Part shown: one piece after another, positions 23,932-32,646 of the stretch
Position numbering within the stretch: the first letter of the stretch is position 1
Layout: each line of letters starts with the position of its first letter
Origin: [Actinomadura] parvosata subsp. kistnae
Lineage (GTDB): Bacteria; Actinomycetota; Actinomycetes; Streptosporangiales; Streptosporangiaceae
DNA length: 64,000 bases
Direction: 5' to 3'
Assembly: GCF_900323885.1 (NCBI RefSeq)
Contig: NZ_OOHJ01000018.1
Location: 2,901,001-2,965,000, forward strand
Made by a program: the position numbers and the translations under genes
The notes under the pieces: generated by a model
The model's database searches: none
Told to the model about the DNA's origin: nothing
Seen by the model: only the letters and a program-made list of their open reading frames with translations

Positions 23932-25361
23932 CGCTGGTCGCTGGGGTCGATTCCTCCACGCAGAGTTGCAAGGTCGTCATTCGAGACGCGGAAACAGGAG
24001 AGCTGGTACGGCAGGGCCGCGCCACTCACCCGGCGGGCACCGAGGTGCACCCCTCCCACTGGTGGACCGCGTTGCTGCGGGCCCTGGAGGAGGCCGGTGG
24101 GCTCGACGGGGTGGCCGCCATCAGTGTGGGCGGGCAGCAGCACGGCATGGTCTGCCTCGACGAGAACGGGCACGTCGTACGCGACGCCCTGCTGTGGAAC
24201 GACACCCGCTCCGCGCAGGCCGCCCTCGACCTGGTCGCCGAGCTGGGCGGGCCGCACGTGTGGGCCGACGCCGTGGGGTTGGTGCCCGTGGCCTCGTTCA
24301 CGGTCACCAAGCTGCGCTGGCTCGCCGAGCACGAGCCGGACAACGCCCGCCGCACCGCCGCCGTGTGCCTGCCGCACGACTGGCTCACCTGGCGCCTGAT
24401 GGGGGCGCTGGCCTCCGGGGTGCCGTTCTCCGCCGCGGCCTGGGCGGACGCGCCGCTGCCCCCACTCTCCCACCTGGTCACCGACCGGGGTGACGCCTCC
24501 GGCACCGGCTACTGGTCGCCCGCGACCGGCGCCTACCGTACGGACCTGCTCAAAACCGCCTTCGGCGCCGTCCCGCTGCTGCCCAAGGTGCTCGGCCCGA
24601 CCGACGAGGCGGGCGCGGCCGTCGCCGGCGGCGCCGGCCCCATCCTGATCGCGCCCGGCACCGGCGACAACATGGCCGCCGCCCTCGGCGTGGGCGCCCG
24701 GCCCGGCGACGTCGTCGTGTCCCTCGGCACGTCCGGCACCGTGTTCGCCGTCGCCGAGACGCCCAGCGCCGACCCCAAGGGCCTGGTCGCCGGCTTCGCC
24801 GACGCCACCGGGCGGTTCCTGCCGCTCGTCTGCACCCTGAACGCCGCCCGCGTCCTCGACGCCGCCGCCCGCATCGCCGGCGTCACCCTCGACGAGCTCA
24901 GCACCCTCGCCCTCCAGGCACCGCCCGGCGCCGACGGCCTCACCCTCGTCCCCTACCTCGAAGGCGAACGCACCCCCAACCGGCCCACCGCCACCGGCTC
25001 CGTCCACGGCCTCACCCTCGCCACCGCCACCCCCGCCCACCTCGCCAGGGCCGCCGTCGAAGGCATGCTCTGCGGCCTCGCCGACGCCCTGGACGCGCTC
25101 GCCATGCAACCCGAGCGGGTCCTCCTGATCGGCGGCGCCGCCCGCTCCGAAGCCGTACGCCGGATCGCCCCCACGATCTTCGGCGTACCGATCACGGTGC
25201 CGCCACCCGCCGAATACGTCGCCGACGGCGCCGCCTTCCAGGCCGCCACCCTGGTCACCACCCCGGACTGGCAGTCCGGGGACACGGCCGTGTACGAGGG
25301 CGACCCCGTCCCCTCCATCCGCACCCGCTACGCCCGCGCCACAGGCCACATCCTGGACTGA
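23928..25361 (+). CDS. xylB: Xylulokinase
   Basis: A 477-aa FGGY-family kinase that phosphorylates D-xylulose to xylulose 5-phosphate for the pentose phosphate pathway. It opens with GVDSSTQSCKVVIRD, has WNDTRS in the substrate region and the ATP-site VVVSLGTSGTVFA, and ends with LIGGAARSEAVRRIAP. GTG 23928 overlaps the xylA stop (GTGA). A hairpin terminator follows at 25375. Confidence 0.95.
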   Translation: MTLVAGVDSSTQSCKVVIRDAETGELVRQGRATHPAGTEVHPSHWWTALLRALEEAGGLDGVAAISVGGQQHGMVCLDENGHVVRDALLWNDTRSAQAALDLVAELGGPHVWADAVGLVPVASFTVTKLRWLAEHEPDNARRTAAVCLPHDWLTWRLMGALASGVPFSAAAWADAPLPPLSHLVTDRGDASGTGYWSPATGAYRTDLLKTAFGAVPLLPKVLGPTDEAGAAVAGGAGPILIAPGTGDNMAAALGVGARPGDVVVSLGTSGTVFAVAETPSADPKGLVAGFADATGRFLPLVCTLNAARVLDAAARIAGVTLDELSTLALQAPPGADGLTLVPYLEGERTPNRPTATGSVHGLTLATATPAHLARAAVEGMLCGLADALDALAMQPERVLLIGGAARSEAVRRIAPTIFGVPITVPPPAEYVADGAAFQAATLVTTPDWQSGDTAVYEGDPVPSIRTRYARATGHILD

Positions 25362-25374
25362 CAGTTCCTCCTCC

Positions 25375-25411
25375 CCGCACCCCCGACGGTTTCCTGCCTT
25401 CGGGGGTGCGG
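25375..25411 (+). terminator. Terminator of xylAB
   Basis: CCGCACCCCCGA (25375-25386) pairs perfectly with TCGGGGGTGCGG (25400-25411) across 13 nt and is followed by CCTTTCC. It lies 14 bp after the xylB stop. Confidence 0.75.
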
Positions 25412-25700
25412 CCTTTCCGGGATGCGCCCCTTCTGAGGCTTTTCGAGGGTGCGAGGTTTCCGACGCATACCGGGCCGTCGCACCGCTCGCCACGTTCGCG
25501 CGGTGCGCGGCGGACGTCTCGCGACGCGCTTCGGACCGGGTGGTGCGCGGCGGGCGTCCCGGGTGTGGCACGGAGGGCGTCGCGCCGTGCGCCACCTCCG
25601 GATGCCGCGCGGCGCCGGGTCGGTGGGGTGGGGTGCGGTGGGGGTCGGCGCGACGAGTGTGGCGCTCAGCCCCCGGGTGGGGCAGTGGCGGGCCGGACGC
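25412..25700. other. Gene-free stretch with a short direct repeat
   Basis: No gene is supported between the xylAB terminator and the exporter 3' end. A 17-bp repeat occurs at 25502-25518 and 25542-25558 (16 of 17 identical). Confidence 0.4.
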
Positions 25701-27110
25701 TCAGGGGCGGCGGGGGAGGAGGAAAGTTACGGCCAGGGTGAGGGTCAGGAGGGCGAGGCTGGCCCAGATCGTGGTGCTGAAGGCGGTGCCGTAGGCGGGC
25801 GCGGCCGGGCCGGGGTGTGCCGCCAGCACCGGGAAGAAGATGGTGCCGATGGTGGCCACGCCGGCCGAGGCGCCCAGTTGGGCGATGGTGTTGAAGAGGC
25901 CGGAGCCTGAGCCGGCGTGGGCGGGCGGTACGCGTTCCAGGGTGAGCTGGGCGAGGGGGGCGACGGTGAGGCCCATGCCGGCGCCGCCGACGATCATGCC
26001 GGGGAGGAAGGCGAGCCCTCCGGAGGTGGCGGTGAGGGCCAGGAGGGTGAGGCCGGCGGCCAGGGTGAGGAGGCCGAGTTGGACGGTGGCCCGGCCCAGG
26101 CGGGGGAGCAGGACGGCGGCGCCGAGGGTGGCGCCGGCGGTGGTGGCGATCGGCCAGGGGAGCATGGTCAGGCCGGCTGCCAGCGGGGTCATGCCGAGGC
26201 CGGTCTGGAGGAGTTGGGTGAAGGTGAAGAAGAAGCCCATCACGGGGACGAAGAAGAGGAACTGGACGAGCAGGCCGCCGCCGACCGAGCGCATCCGGAA
26301 CAGGGAGACTTCCACGAGGGGGGTGCCGCCGCGGAGTGCCAGCCGTCGCTGGTGCAGGAGGAAGAGGGCGAGGACGGCGGCGCCGGCGGCGAGGCTGAGG
26401 TACGTCCAGGTGGGCCAGGGCAGGTGCTCGCTGCCGGCGATCAGCGGGTAGAGGATCAGCAGGAGGCCGGCGCCGCAGATGGCCATTCCGGTGAGGTCGA
26501 GGCGGGGCCGGGTGGTGCCGCGGCCCCGTGGCAGGACGCGGGCGGCCACGGCCAGGGCGAGGACGCCGACGGGGACGTTGATCCAGAAGACGGCCCGCCA
26601 GCCCAGCCCGTACCAGTCGCCCTCCAGGAGGGTGGCGCCGAGGATGGGCCCGACGGCGGCGGCCAGGCCGGACAGGGAGGAGAAGGCGGCTATGGCGCCG
26701 CCGCGCTCGTGCGGCGCGTACATGAGCTGGATCTGCGAGAGCACCTGGGGCACCATCACGGCGGCGCAGACGCCCTGGGCGACGCGGGCGGCGACGAGCA
26801 GGTCGGCGGTGGGGGCGGCGCCGCAGAGGGCGGAGGCGGCGGTGAAGCCGGCGATCCCGATGAGGAAGACGCGGCGGTAGCCGTAGAGGTCGCCGAGGCG
26901 GGCGCCGGTGATGATGCCGAGGGCGAAGGCGAGCGTGTATCCGGCGAGCAGCCATTGGAGCTGCGCGGGCGACGCGCCGAGCTCGGCCCTGATGGAGGGG
27001 ACGGTGATGTTGACGATGGTGACGTCGAGCAGGTCCATGAAGCTCGCGAGCAGGATGACGACCAGGGCGGTCGTCCGGGTGCGGCGGCCGCTCAAGGCGG
27101 TGGTGGACAT
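25701..27110 (-). CDS. DHA2-family MFS drug exporter
   Basis: A 469-aa, roughly 14-helix proton-driven efflux protein. The DHA2 opening is LASFMDLLDVTIVNITVPSI, motif A-like GARLGDLYGYRRVF lies after helix 2, and the motif C region is LSGLAAAVGPILGATL. It probably exports a toxic compound or antibiotic; the substrate is unknown. It is divergent from a MarR gene across an 81-bp operator region, the classic arrangement for ligand-induced efflux. Confidence 0.92.
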   Translation of the reverse strand: MSTTALSGRRTRTTALVVILLASFMDLLDVTIVNITVPSIRAELGASPAQLQWLLAGYTLAFALGIITGARLGDLYGYRRVFLIGIAGFTAASALCGAAPTADLLVAARVAQGVCAAVMVPQVLSQIQLMYAPHERGGAIAAFSSLSGLAAAVGPILGATLLEGDWYGLGWRAVFWINVPVGVLALAVAARVLPRGRGTTRPRLDLTGMAICGAGLLLILYPLIAGSEHLPWPTWTYLSLAAGAAVLALFLLHQRRLALRGGTPLVEVSLFRMRSVGGGLLVQFLFFVPVMGFFFTFTQLLQTGLGMTPLAAGLTMLPWPIATTAGATLGAAVLLPRLGRATVQLGLLTLAAGLTLLALTATSGGLAFLPGMIVGGAGMGLTVAPLAQLTLERVPPAHAGSGSGLFNTIAQLGASAGVATIGTIFFPVLAAHPGPAAPAYGTAFSTTIWASLALLTLTLAVTFLLPRRP

Positions 27111-27158
27111 GAGGGCTCTCCTGGCGGACGTGGGAATGTTGTCTTAGCGGAGAAGTAT

Positions 27159-27171
27159 CTTAGTCACTAAG
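27159..27171. promoter_or_regulatory. Candidate MarR operator
   Basis: CTTAG-TCA-CTAAG is a perfect palindrome at 27159-27171. It is set in two direct AGTATCTTAG copies (27154-27163 and 27170-27179), with a further GTCTTAG at 27141. It sits between the divergent exporter and MarR starts. Confidence 0.6.
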
Positions 27172-27191
27172 TATCTTAGCTACGAAGATAA

Positions 27192-27659
27192 ATGGGAGTG
27201 TGCGTGACCGCCAAATCGCGTGAGGAGCTGGCCGACGGGATCGTGCTGGCCATGACCGACCTGGCCGGCGCCCTGGGGCGGCTGAACGACCTGATCGCGC
27301 AGCGGTCCGGGGTCGGCCCCACGGACCTGCTGTGCCTGCACACGCTCAACCGGCTGGGCCCCAGCACCGCGGGCGTGCTGAGCGCCCGCCTGGGCCGGAC
27401 GACCGGGGCCATCACCCAGATGATCGACCGGCTGCAGAAGGCGGGGTTCGTCCGGCGCCGCCCGAACCCTGAGGACCGGCGCAGCGTCGTGGTCGAGGCC
27501 GTGCCCGAGGCGCTGGCCAGGATCGCGGAGCTCTACGCGGGGCTGGACGCCCGCAGCCGCGCCCTGATGGCGGAGCTCTCGGAGGAGCAGCTGGCCGCCG
27601 TGCACGCCTTCCTGGTGGCCAGCCACCGGATCGCCGTCCAGGAGGCCGACGCGCTATGA
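27192..27659 (+). CDS. MarR-family repressor of the adjacent exporter
   Basis: A 155-aa winged-helix regulator: LSARLGRTTGAITQMIDRLQ is the recognition helix region, and PNPEDRRSVVVEAVPEA forms the wing. The start is ATG 27192, with in-frame GTG alternatives just downstream. It is divergent from the DHA2 exporter, which it probably represses through the TCTTAG repeats. Its last codons begin an 18-bp tandem repeat array that continues past the stop. Confidence 0.88.
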   Translation: MGVCVTAKSREELADGIVLAMTDLAGALGRLNDLIAQRSGVGPTDLLCLHTLNRLGPSTAGVLSARLGRTTGAITQMIDRLQKAGFVRRRPNPEDRRSVVVEAVPEALARIAELYAGLDARSRALMAELSEEQLAAVHAFLVASHRIAVQEADAL

Positions 27660-27750
27660 CCGGCCGACGCGTCACGACCGGCCGACGCGTCACGACCGGC
27701 CGACGCGTCACGACCGGCCGACGCGTCACGGCCAACCGACGGGCGCTGAC
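27643..27750 (+). repeat. 18-bp tandem repeat array starting in the MarR stop region
   Basis: There are six 18-bp units. The first is the end of the MarR gene (14 of 18 matching). The next three (27661-27714) are identical copies of CGGCCGACGCGTCACGAC. The fifth has one change and the sixth is degenerate. There are no spacers, so this is not CRISPR. Confidence 0.9.
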
Positions 27751-27824
27751 TCAGGGACGGCTCAGGGTCGGGTCGGGGGAGGCGCCGGATGTGACGTAAG
27801 GGGGCAGGCAGGGAGAGTGGGGGC

Positions 27825-28520
27825 ATGACCGCAGTGAAGAGGCTCCACCCCGGGATCTACCCCTGGATCGCCTGCGCCTCGATCCTGTTCTCGGTGGTCG
27901 CCGTGGTGGTGGGCCAGTTCGGCCCCGACCCGTCCTTCGACCCCATGAACGTCACCATCAGCGAGTACGCCGTGTCCGACCGCGGGGGCGTCACGGAGGT
28001 CGCGATGGCGGTGCTCGGGCTGGGGTCCCTGGCCCTGCTGGCGGGCCTGCGGTCGGCGGGGGCGCCCATCAAGGGGGCGCCGCAGTGGTTGCTGATGGTG
28101 TGGTCGGGTGCTCTCGTGGTGGCCGCGCTGGTCCCGACCACGCCGATCGGGCAGAACCTCGACCTGGCGGCCCAGATCCACCGGTACGTCTCGGTCGCGG
28201 CTTTCGTGAGCCTTCCTGCCGCCGGCGCGCTGATGGTGCCCAGGCTGGCCTCAGACGCCTCCTGGAAGCCCGTGGCGCGGGCGGTGGAGTGGGTGTCCCT
28301 GGCGGGGGGTTTCGGGCTTCTGGCGATCACCTACGTGGCTCTGCCGGGCGAGCGGGTGATGATCGGTCTCGTCGAGCGGTTGCTGCTGGGCGCCGAGGTG
28401 GCGTTGCTGGCGGTCCTGGCGGGGTGGCTGGTGCGTCTCGCCTGGCAGAGGAGTGCCATCCGGGCCGCCATGGCAGCAAATTTCCCGACATATCACAGAT
28501 TTATCGCTAGTCGATCTTAA
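27825..28520 (+). CDS. DUF998-family membrane protein
   Basis: A 231-aa protein with six hydrophobic helices. The first extracytoplasmic loop reads FDPMNVTISEYAVSDRGGV, the typical DUF998 'xSxYaxG' region before helix 2. The function of the family is not established. It has its own start (ATG 27825) after the repeat array and ends 56 bp before the conservon kinase. Confidence 0.8.
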   Translation: MTAVKRLHPGIYPWIACASILFSVVAVVVGQFGPDPSFDPMNVTISEYAVSDRGGVTEVAMAVLGLGSLALLAGLRSAGAPIKGAPQWLLMVWSGALVVAALVPTTPIGQNLDLAAQIHRYVSVAAFVSLPAAGALMVPRLASDASWKPVARAVEWVSLAGGFGLLAITYVALPGERVMIGLVERLLLGAEVALLAVLAGWLVRLAWQRSAIRAAMAANFPTYHRFIASRS

Positions 28521-28576
28521 AAGCATCTGTTTCGGTGCTATTCTCTCCCGCGATCTTCTATCCGGGAGCAGGTGTC

Positions 28577-30928
28577 ATGGCATCGGGCAGATCCATCAGA
28601 TTCAAGATCTCGACGCTGCTCGTCATCCCCTTGATCTCCCTGATCGCGCTCTGGGGCTTCGCCGCGAGCACCACGTCGGGAGAGGCTCTCAACCTGCTCA
28701 AGGTCGAGACCATCTGGACGGACGTGATCAACAACGCCGACGGCCTCGTCGGCAACCTCCAGACCGAGCGCCTGGCCTCCGCCGAGCGCCTGGCCGGCAC
28801 GGCGAGCGACCCGGACGCGCTGGCCAAGGCCCGGGCCAAGGTGGACAACAACAACAAGACGCTGCGCCAGCGGGCCATGGGCGAGGACGCGCAGTCGGCG
28901 CTCACCGAGGACATGCGGGCCCAGCTCCAGACGGTCTTCGAGGCGATCGACCGGCTGCCGGACATCCGGCGCAAGGTGGACGACCGCCGGCTCACCCCCG
29001 GCGGCCTCGTCGAGGAGTACGCGAAGATCTCCGACGAGATCCACCTCCTGTACTCCCGGCTGACGATGAGCACGGACCTGGAGCTGGCGCTGCAGGCGCA
29101 GGGCCTGATCAACGCCGACGAGGTGCGCGAGCTGCTGGCCCGCGAGCACGCCCTGATCATCGCCGCGAACGGCCGGGTGAACATGCACGACGTGCACCTG
29201 CTGTCCGGCATCGACGGCACCCGCAAGCACCTGTTCCCGAAGGCCCTGGCCAACCTCGACACCGAGCTGCGGGCCCCGTTCGAGAAGCTGTACTACTCGC
29301 CCCGCTACGTCACGATGGAGAACCTCCTGGAGGCCTACATCAGCGGCGAGCCGCTGGACCTGGACCTCTGGAAGGGCATCGCCGACCAGGTGCAGAAGGA
29401 GTACCGCGAGGCCATCTGGCGCACCGGCGACAAGCTGCTGGGCCGGATGGAACCCGCGGGCGTGGCCATCGCGGTGCGGGCCGGCGTCGCCGGAGCCCTC
29501 GGCCTGATCGCGGTCATCGTCTCGATCGTCATCTCCATCAGGATCGGCCGCCGGCTCACCCGCGAGCTGGGCGCACTCCGCCGTACGGCGCTGGATCTGG
29601 CCGAGATCAGGCTGCCCGACGTCGTCGCCAAGCTGCGCAAGGGCGAGCCCGTCGACATCGCGACGGAGGCCCCGCCCATCACGGTCGGCCAGAAGTCGAC
29701 CAGCGAGGTACGCGACCTGGCCGCGGCCTTCGACAGCGTGCAGTCCACGGCCGTGGACGCCGCCGTGGAGCAGGCCAGGCTGCGCGAGGGCGTCTCCGAG
29801 GCGCTGCGGAACCTGGCCAGGCGCAGCCAGTCGCTGCTGCAGCGCCAGCTCAGGCTGCTGGATGAGATGCAGCGCCAGACGGAGGAGCCCGAGGCGCTGG
29901 AGCGCCTGTTCAAGCTCGACCACCTGACCACCCGCATGCGCCGCCACGCGGAGGGCCTGGTGCTGCTGTCGGGCGGCGCGGCCGGCCGCAGGTGGCGCGG
30001 CGTCATCCCCATGGAGGACGTGCTCAGCGGCGCCGCCGCCCAGGTCGAGGAGTACACCCGGGTCCGGGTCTACCCGATGCCCGAGGCGGGCGTGTCCGGC
30101 TCGGCGGTGGCCGACCTCATGCACCTGTTCGCCGAGCTGATCGAGAACGCCACCACGTTCTCCTCGCCCAGCAACGAGGTCTCCGTGCACGGCGAGATGG
30201 TCGGCAGGGGCTTCGCGGTCGAGATCGAGGACCGTGGCCTCGGCATGGACGAGGCCACCCGCAAGGCCGTCAACGAGCGGCTGGCCAGCCCGCCCGAGTT
30301 CGACGCCGCGCAGACCGAGCGGCTGGGGTTCGCGGTGGTCGGCATGCTCGCGGCCCGGCACGGCATCAAGGTGACGCTCAAGCCGTCGCCGTACGGAGGC
30401 ACCACGGCCATCGTGCTCGTGCCCGCCACGCTGGTCGAGCCGATGGCGTCGCCGGTGCAGCCGCTGGGGTTCGAGCCGGCGACGGTGTCGGTGGTCCGCT
30501 CGGACCAGCAGGAGGCCACGGGGCCGGGCGAGCTGCCGCGGCGCGTGCGTACCAGCAGGCGCAACGCGGGCGGCGCCGCCTCCTCCCCCGCGGCGCTGCC
30601 GCAGCAGGCGCCGCCGCAGGACGACGCGCCCCCGCGGCAGCAGCCGCCCCGGCGCGAGCGGCCCACGGGGTTGCCCCAGCGCAACAGGACGACCGGTCTG
30701 CCGCAACGCGAGCGGACCACCGGGTTGCCGCAACGCGACAGGACGTCGAGCCTGCCGCAGCGGGAGCGGCAGACGGGGCTGCCGCAGCGGCTCGGCCAGG
30801 AGCCGCCCCTCGCGGCACCGATCGAGGAGCGTTCGCCGGAGGAGACCAGGGCGCTGCTCTCCTCGCTCCAGTCCGGCTGGCAGCGCGGACGGCAGGAAAG
30901 CGACCAGGATGGGGGATCTCAATCGTGA
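28577..30928 (+). CDS. Conservon sensor kinase-like protein (CvnA type)
   Basis: A 783-aa membrane protein. Helix 1 (about residues 12-32) precedes an extracellular nitrate/nitrite-sensing-like (NIT) helical domain, and helix 2 lies at about 298-322. A HAMP-like segment and a histidine-kinase core follow: LDHLTTRMRRHAEGLVLLSG near 447, N-box ELIENATTF near 520, G1 EDRGLGMDE, G2 RLGFAVVGM. The tail has five 9-residue TGLPQR-type repeats (about 693-738) and ends in RSPEETRALLSSLQ. CvnA proteins act with CvnB, CvnC and CvnD in a membrane-associated, G-protein-coupled-like signalling complex. It is coupled by 4 bp to a cvnC gene. Confidence 0.92.
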   Translation: MASGRSIRFKISTLLVIPLISLIALWGFAASTTSGEALNLLKVETIWTDVINNADGLVGNLQTERLASAERLAGTASDPDALAKARAKVDNNNKTLRQRAMGEDAQSALTEDMRAQLQTVFEAIDRLPDIRRKVDDRRLTPGGLVEEYAKISDEIHLLYSRLTMSTDLELALQAQGLINADEVRELLAREHALIIAANGRVNMHDVHLLSGIDGTRKHLFPKALANLDTELRAPFEKLYYSPRYVTMENLLEAYISGEPLDLDLWKGIADQVQKEYREAIWRTGDKLLGRMEPAGVAIAVRAGVAGALGLIAVIVSIVISIRIGRRLTRELGALRRTALDLAEIRLPDVVAKLRKGEPVDIATEAPPITVGQKSTSEVRDLAAAFDSVQSTAVDAAVEQARLREGVSEALRNLARRSQSLLQRQLRLLDEMQRQTEEPEALERLFKLDHLTTRMRRHAEGLVLLSGGAAGRRWRGVIPMEDVLSGAAAQVEEYTRVRVYPMPEAGVSGSAVADLMHLFAELIENATTFSSPSNEVSVHGEMVGRGFAVEIEDRGLGMDEATRKAVNERLASPPEFDAAQTERLGFAVVGMLAARHGIKVTLKPSPYGGTTAIVLVPATLVEPMASPVQPLGFEPATVSVVRSDQQEATGPGELPRRVRTSRRNAGGAASSPAALPQQAPPQDDAPPRQQPPRRERPTGLPQRNRTTGLPQRERTTGLPQRDRTSSLPQRERQTGLPQRLGQEPPLAAPIEERSPEETRALLSSLQSGWQRGRQESDQDGGSQS

Positions 30929-31299
30929 GCCGCGAGCACGAGTGGGTTGACGAGGAGGCCGGGCCGGTCGTGCGGCCCTACGCGGTCGCGCGCGGGCGCA
31001 CCAAGTCCGCCTCCTCCGAGGTCGACCTGCTGGCGATCGTCGTCTCGACGGGGCAGCCCGCCCCGTCCAAGGCCGAGCTGAGTGCCCAGCACCGGCGCCT
31101 GCTGGCCTGCGTGGCGGGCCGGAGCAGGCCCGTCGTCGAGGTCGCCTCGGACCTGGGCCTGCCCGTCGGTGTCGTCCGGGTGCTGCTGGGTGACCTGCTC
31201 GAGCACGGCCTGGTGACCGTGCGGCCGCCGCGCGACAGGGCCGCCGCCCCGTCGGAGAGCCTGCTCCGCGAGGTGATCAACGGCCTGCGGGCGCTGTGA
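30925..31299 (+). CDS. DUF742 protein (CvnC type)
   Basis: A 124-aa DUF742 protein. It opens with WVDEEAGPVVRPYAVARGRT and has a winged-helix-like core (PVGVVRVLLGDLLEHGLVTV). GTG 30925 overlaps the cvnA stop by 4 nt. It is one of two cvnC genes here, and this plus-strand module lacks its own roadblock and GTPase genes. It ends 27 bp from the convergent GTPase gene, so the two modules probably share partners. Confidence 0.9.
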   Translation: MSREHEWVDEEAGPVVRPYAVARGRTKSASSEVDLLAIVVSTGQPAPSKAELSAQHRRLLACVAGRSRPVVEVASDLGLPVGVVRVLLGDLLEHGLVTVRPPRDRAAAPSESLLREVINGLRAL

Positions 31300-31326
31300 C
31301 CGGCGGCCGGCGCGGCGGCGCCGTGC

Positions 31327-31899
31327 TCAGTTGGCCGAGGTGAGCGTCCTCAGGGAGTGCTCGACCAGCGTGATCATGACCTCCTTGGCCGAGGTCCTGC
31401 GCCGCACGTCGCAGAGCATGACCGGGACGTCGTCGTCGAGGTCGAGCGCGATGCGCACGTCGTCCACGCTGTGCTGCTCGGCGCCGTCGAAGCAGTTGAC
31501 GGCCACCACGAACGGCGTGCCGCGCTGCTCGAAGTAGTCGACGGAGGGGAAGCAGTCGGTCAGCCGCCGGGTGTCGGCGATCACGACCGCGCCCAGCGCG
31601 CCGTAGGACAGCTCGTCCCACATGAACCAGAAGCGCTCCTGGCCGGGCGTCCCGAACAGGTAGACGACCAGCCCTTCGCGGATCGTGATGCGGCCGAAGT
31701 CCATCGCCACGGTCGTGGTGGTCTTGGCCTCGACGCCGTCGAGGTCGTCGACGCCGATCCCGCGGTCGGAGAGCACCTCCTCCGTGCGCAGCGGCTTGAT
31801 CTCGCTGATCGACCCGACCAGTGTGGTCTTGCCGACGCCGAACCCCCCTGCGATCAGGATCTTGAGCGCGACGGGGTCCTCAGAGAGCACGGAGTCCAT
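31327..31899 (-). CDS. Conservon GTPase (CvnD type)
   Basis: A 190-aa small GTPase of the MglA/CvnD kind. G1 is GGFGVGKTT (about residues 18-26), the switch II region is LFGTPGQERF, and the G4-equivalent is VAVNCFDGA. It is the only GTPase for two nearby kinase modules. It is the last gene of the minus-strand conservon; its start overlaps the cvnC end by 20 bp. Confidence 0.93.
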   Translation of the reverse strand: MDSVLSEDPVALKILIAGGFGVGKTTLVGSISEIKPLRTEEVLSDRGIGVDDLDGVEAKTTTTVAMDFGRITIREGLVVYLFGTPGQERFWFMWDELSYGALGAVVIADTRRLTDCFPSVDYFEQRGTPFVVAVNCFDGAEQHSVDDVRIALDLDDDVPVMLCDVRRRTSAKEVMITLVEHSLRTLTSAN

Positions 31900-32242
31900 T
31901 GATCACTTCCTTGAGAATGCGCTCATTCGAACGCGCCCCTCCGGCGGAGGGCGACGTCACCGAGATGAGGCCGTGGTCACGCATGTCGCCGAGCAGGACT
32001 CGGACGACACCGACGGGCAGGTCGAGCTCGACGGCCAGGTCGGCCAGCGAGATCGGCTCACGGGCTGCCCGCAGGATGAGTTGCTGTTCGGGCCCGAGGT
32101 CGCCAGGGGGATCACCGATGGCGCGCACGGTGGCCACGAGGTCGAACGCGTCTCCTGATGAGCGCGTGCGACCGCGAATGAGAGCATAAGGCCGGACGAC
32201 GGGTCCCGCCTCCTCATCGAACCACTGCGGGCTATCGCTCAT
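31880..32242 (-). CDS. DUF742 protein (CvnC type)
   Basis: A 120-aa paralogue of the plus-strand DUF742 protein. It shares WFDEEAGPVVRPYALIRGRT at the start, VGVVRVLLGDMRDHGLISV in the middle and the identical ending EVINGLRAL. It overlaps cvnB by 4 bp and cvnD by 20 bp, within a tightly coupled operon. Confidence 0.93.
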   Translation of the reverse strand: MSDSPQWFDEEAGPVVRPYALIRGRTRSSGDAFDLVATVRAIGDPPGDLGPEQQLILRAAREPISLADLAVELDLPVGVVRVLLGDMRDHGLISVTSPSAGGARSNERILKEVINGLRAL

Positions 32243-32646
32243 GACGCTCCAGCGCGCGGGTTGGTGGTGATGTGCTGGCCCACCCGCTTGACCAGCATCG
32301 CCATCTCGTAGGCGATCTGGCCGACGTCCACGTTCGCGTCGGCGATGACGGCCAGGCAGGTGCCCTGGCCGGCGGCCGTCACGAACAGGAACGCCGACTC
32401 CATCTCCACGATGGTCTGGCGCACGTCACCGCCGCCGAAGTGGCGCCCGGTGCCGCGGGCCAGGCTCTGGAAACCGGCCGCCACGGCCGACAGGTGCTCG
32501 GCGTCCTCGCGGGTCAGTCCCTTGGAATGCCCCACGGCGAGACCGTCGGTCGACAGGATGACCGCCTGGCGTACGGCGGCGACCCTTGTGGCGAGGTCGT
32601 CCAGCAGCCAGTTCAGCTCACCGGTGTTCGTGCTCGGCGCACTCAT
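32239..32646 (-). CDS. Roadblock/LC7 protein (CvnB type)
   Basis: A 135-aa single roadblock domain: LNWLLDDLATRVAAVRQAVI at the start, then LSTDGLAVGHSKG and the central glycine-rich GTGRHFGGGDVRQTI. Roadblock proteins regulate small GTPases, here the adjacent CvnD-type protein. It overlaps cvnA and cvnC by 4 bp each. Confidence 0.95.
   Translation of the reverse strand: MSAPSTNTGELNWLLDDLATRVAAVRQAVILSTDGLAVGHSKGLTREDAEHLSAVAAGFQSLARGTGRHFGGGDVRQTIVEMESAFLFVTAAGQGTCLAVIADANVDVGQIAYEMAMLVKRVGQHITTNPRAGAS

Noticed and set aside
27643..27750. Possible CRISPR array
   Set aside because: Units are contiguous 18-mers without spacers, and no cas genes occur in the window.
28538..30922. A 794-aa open frame opposite the cvnA gene, and similar long antisense frames elsewhere
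   Set aside because: These are shadows created by strong GC bias at third positions; they lack start signals and family motifs, while the other strand carries clear domains.
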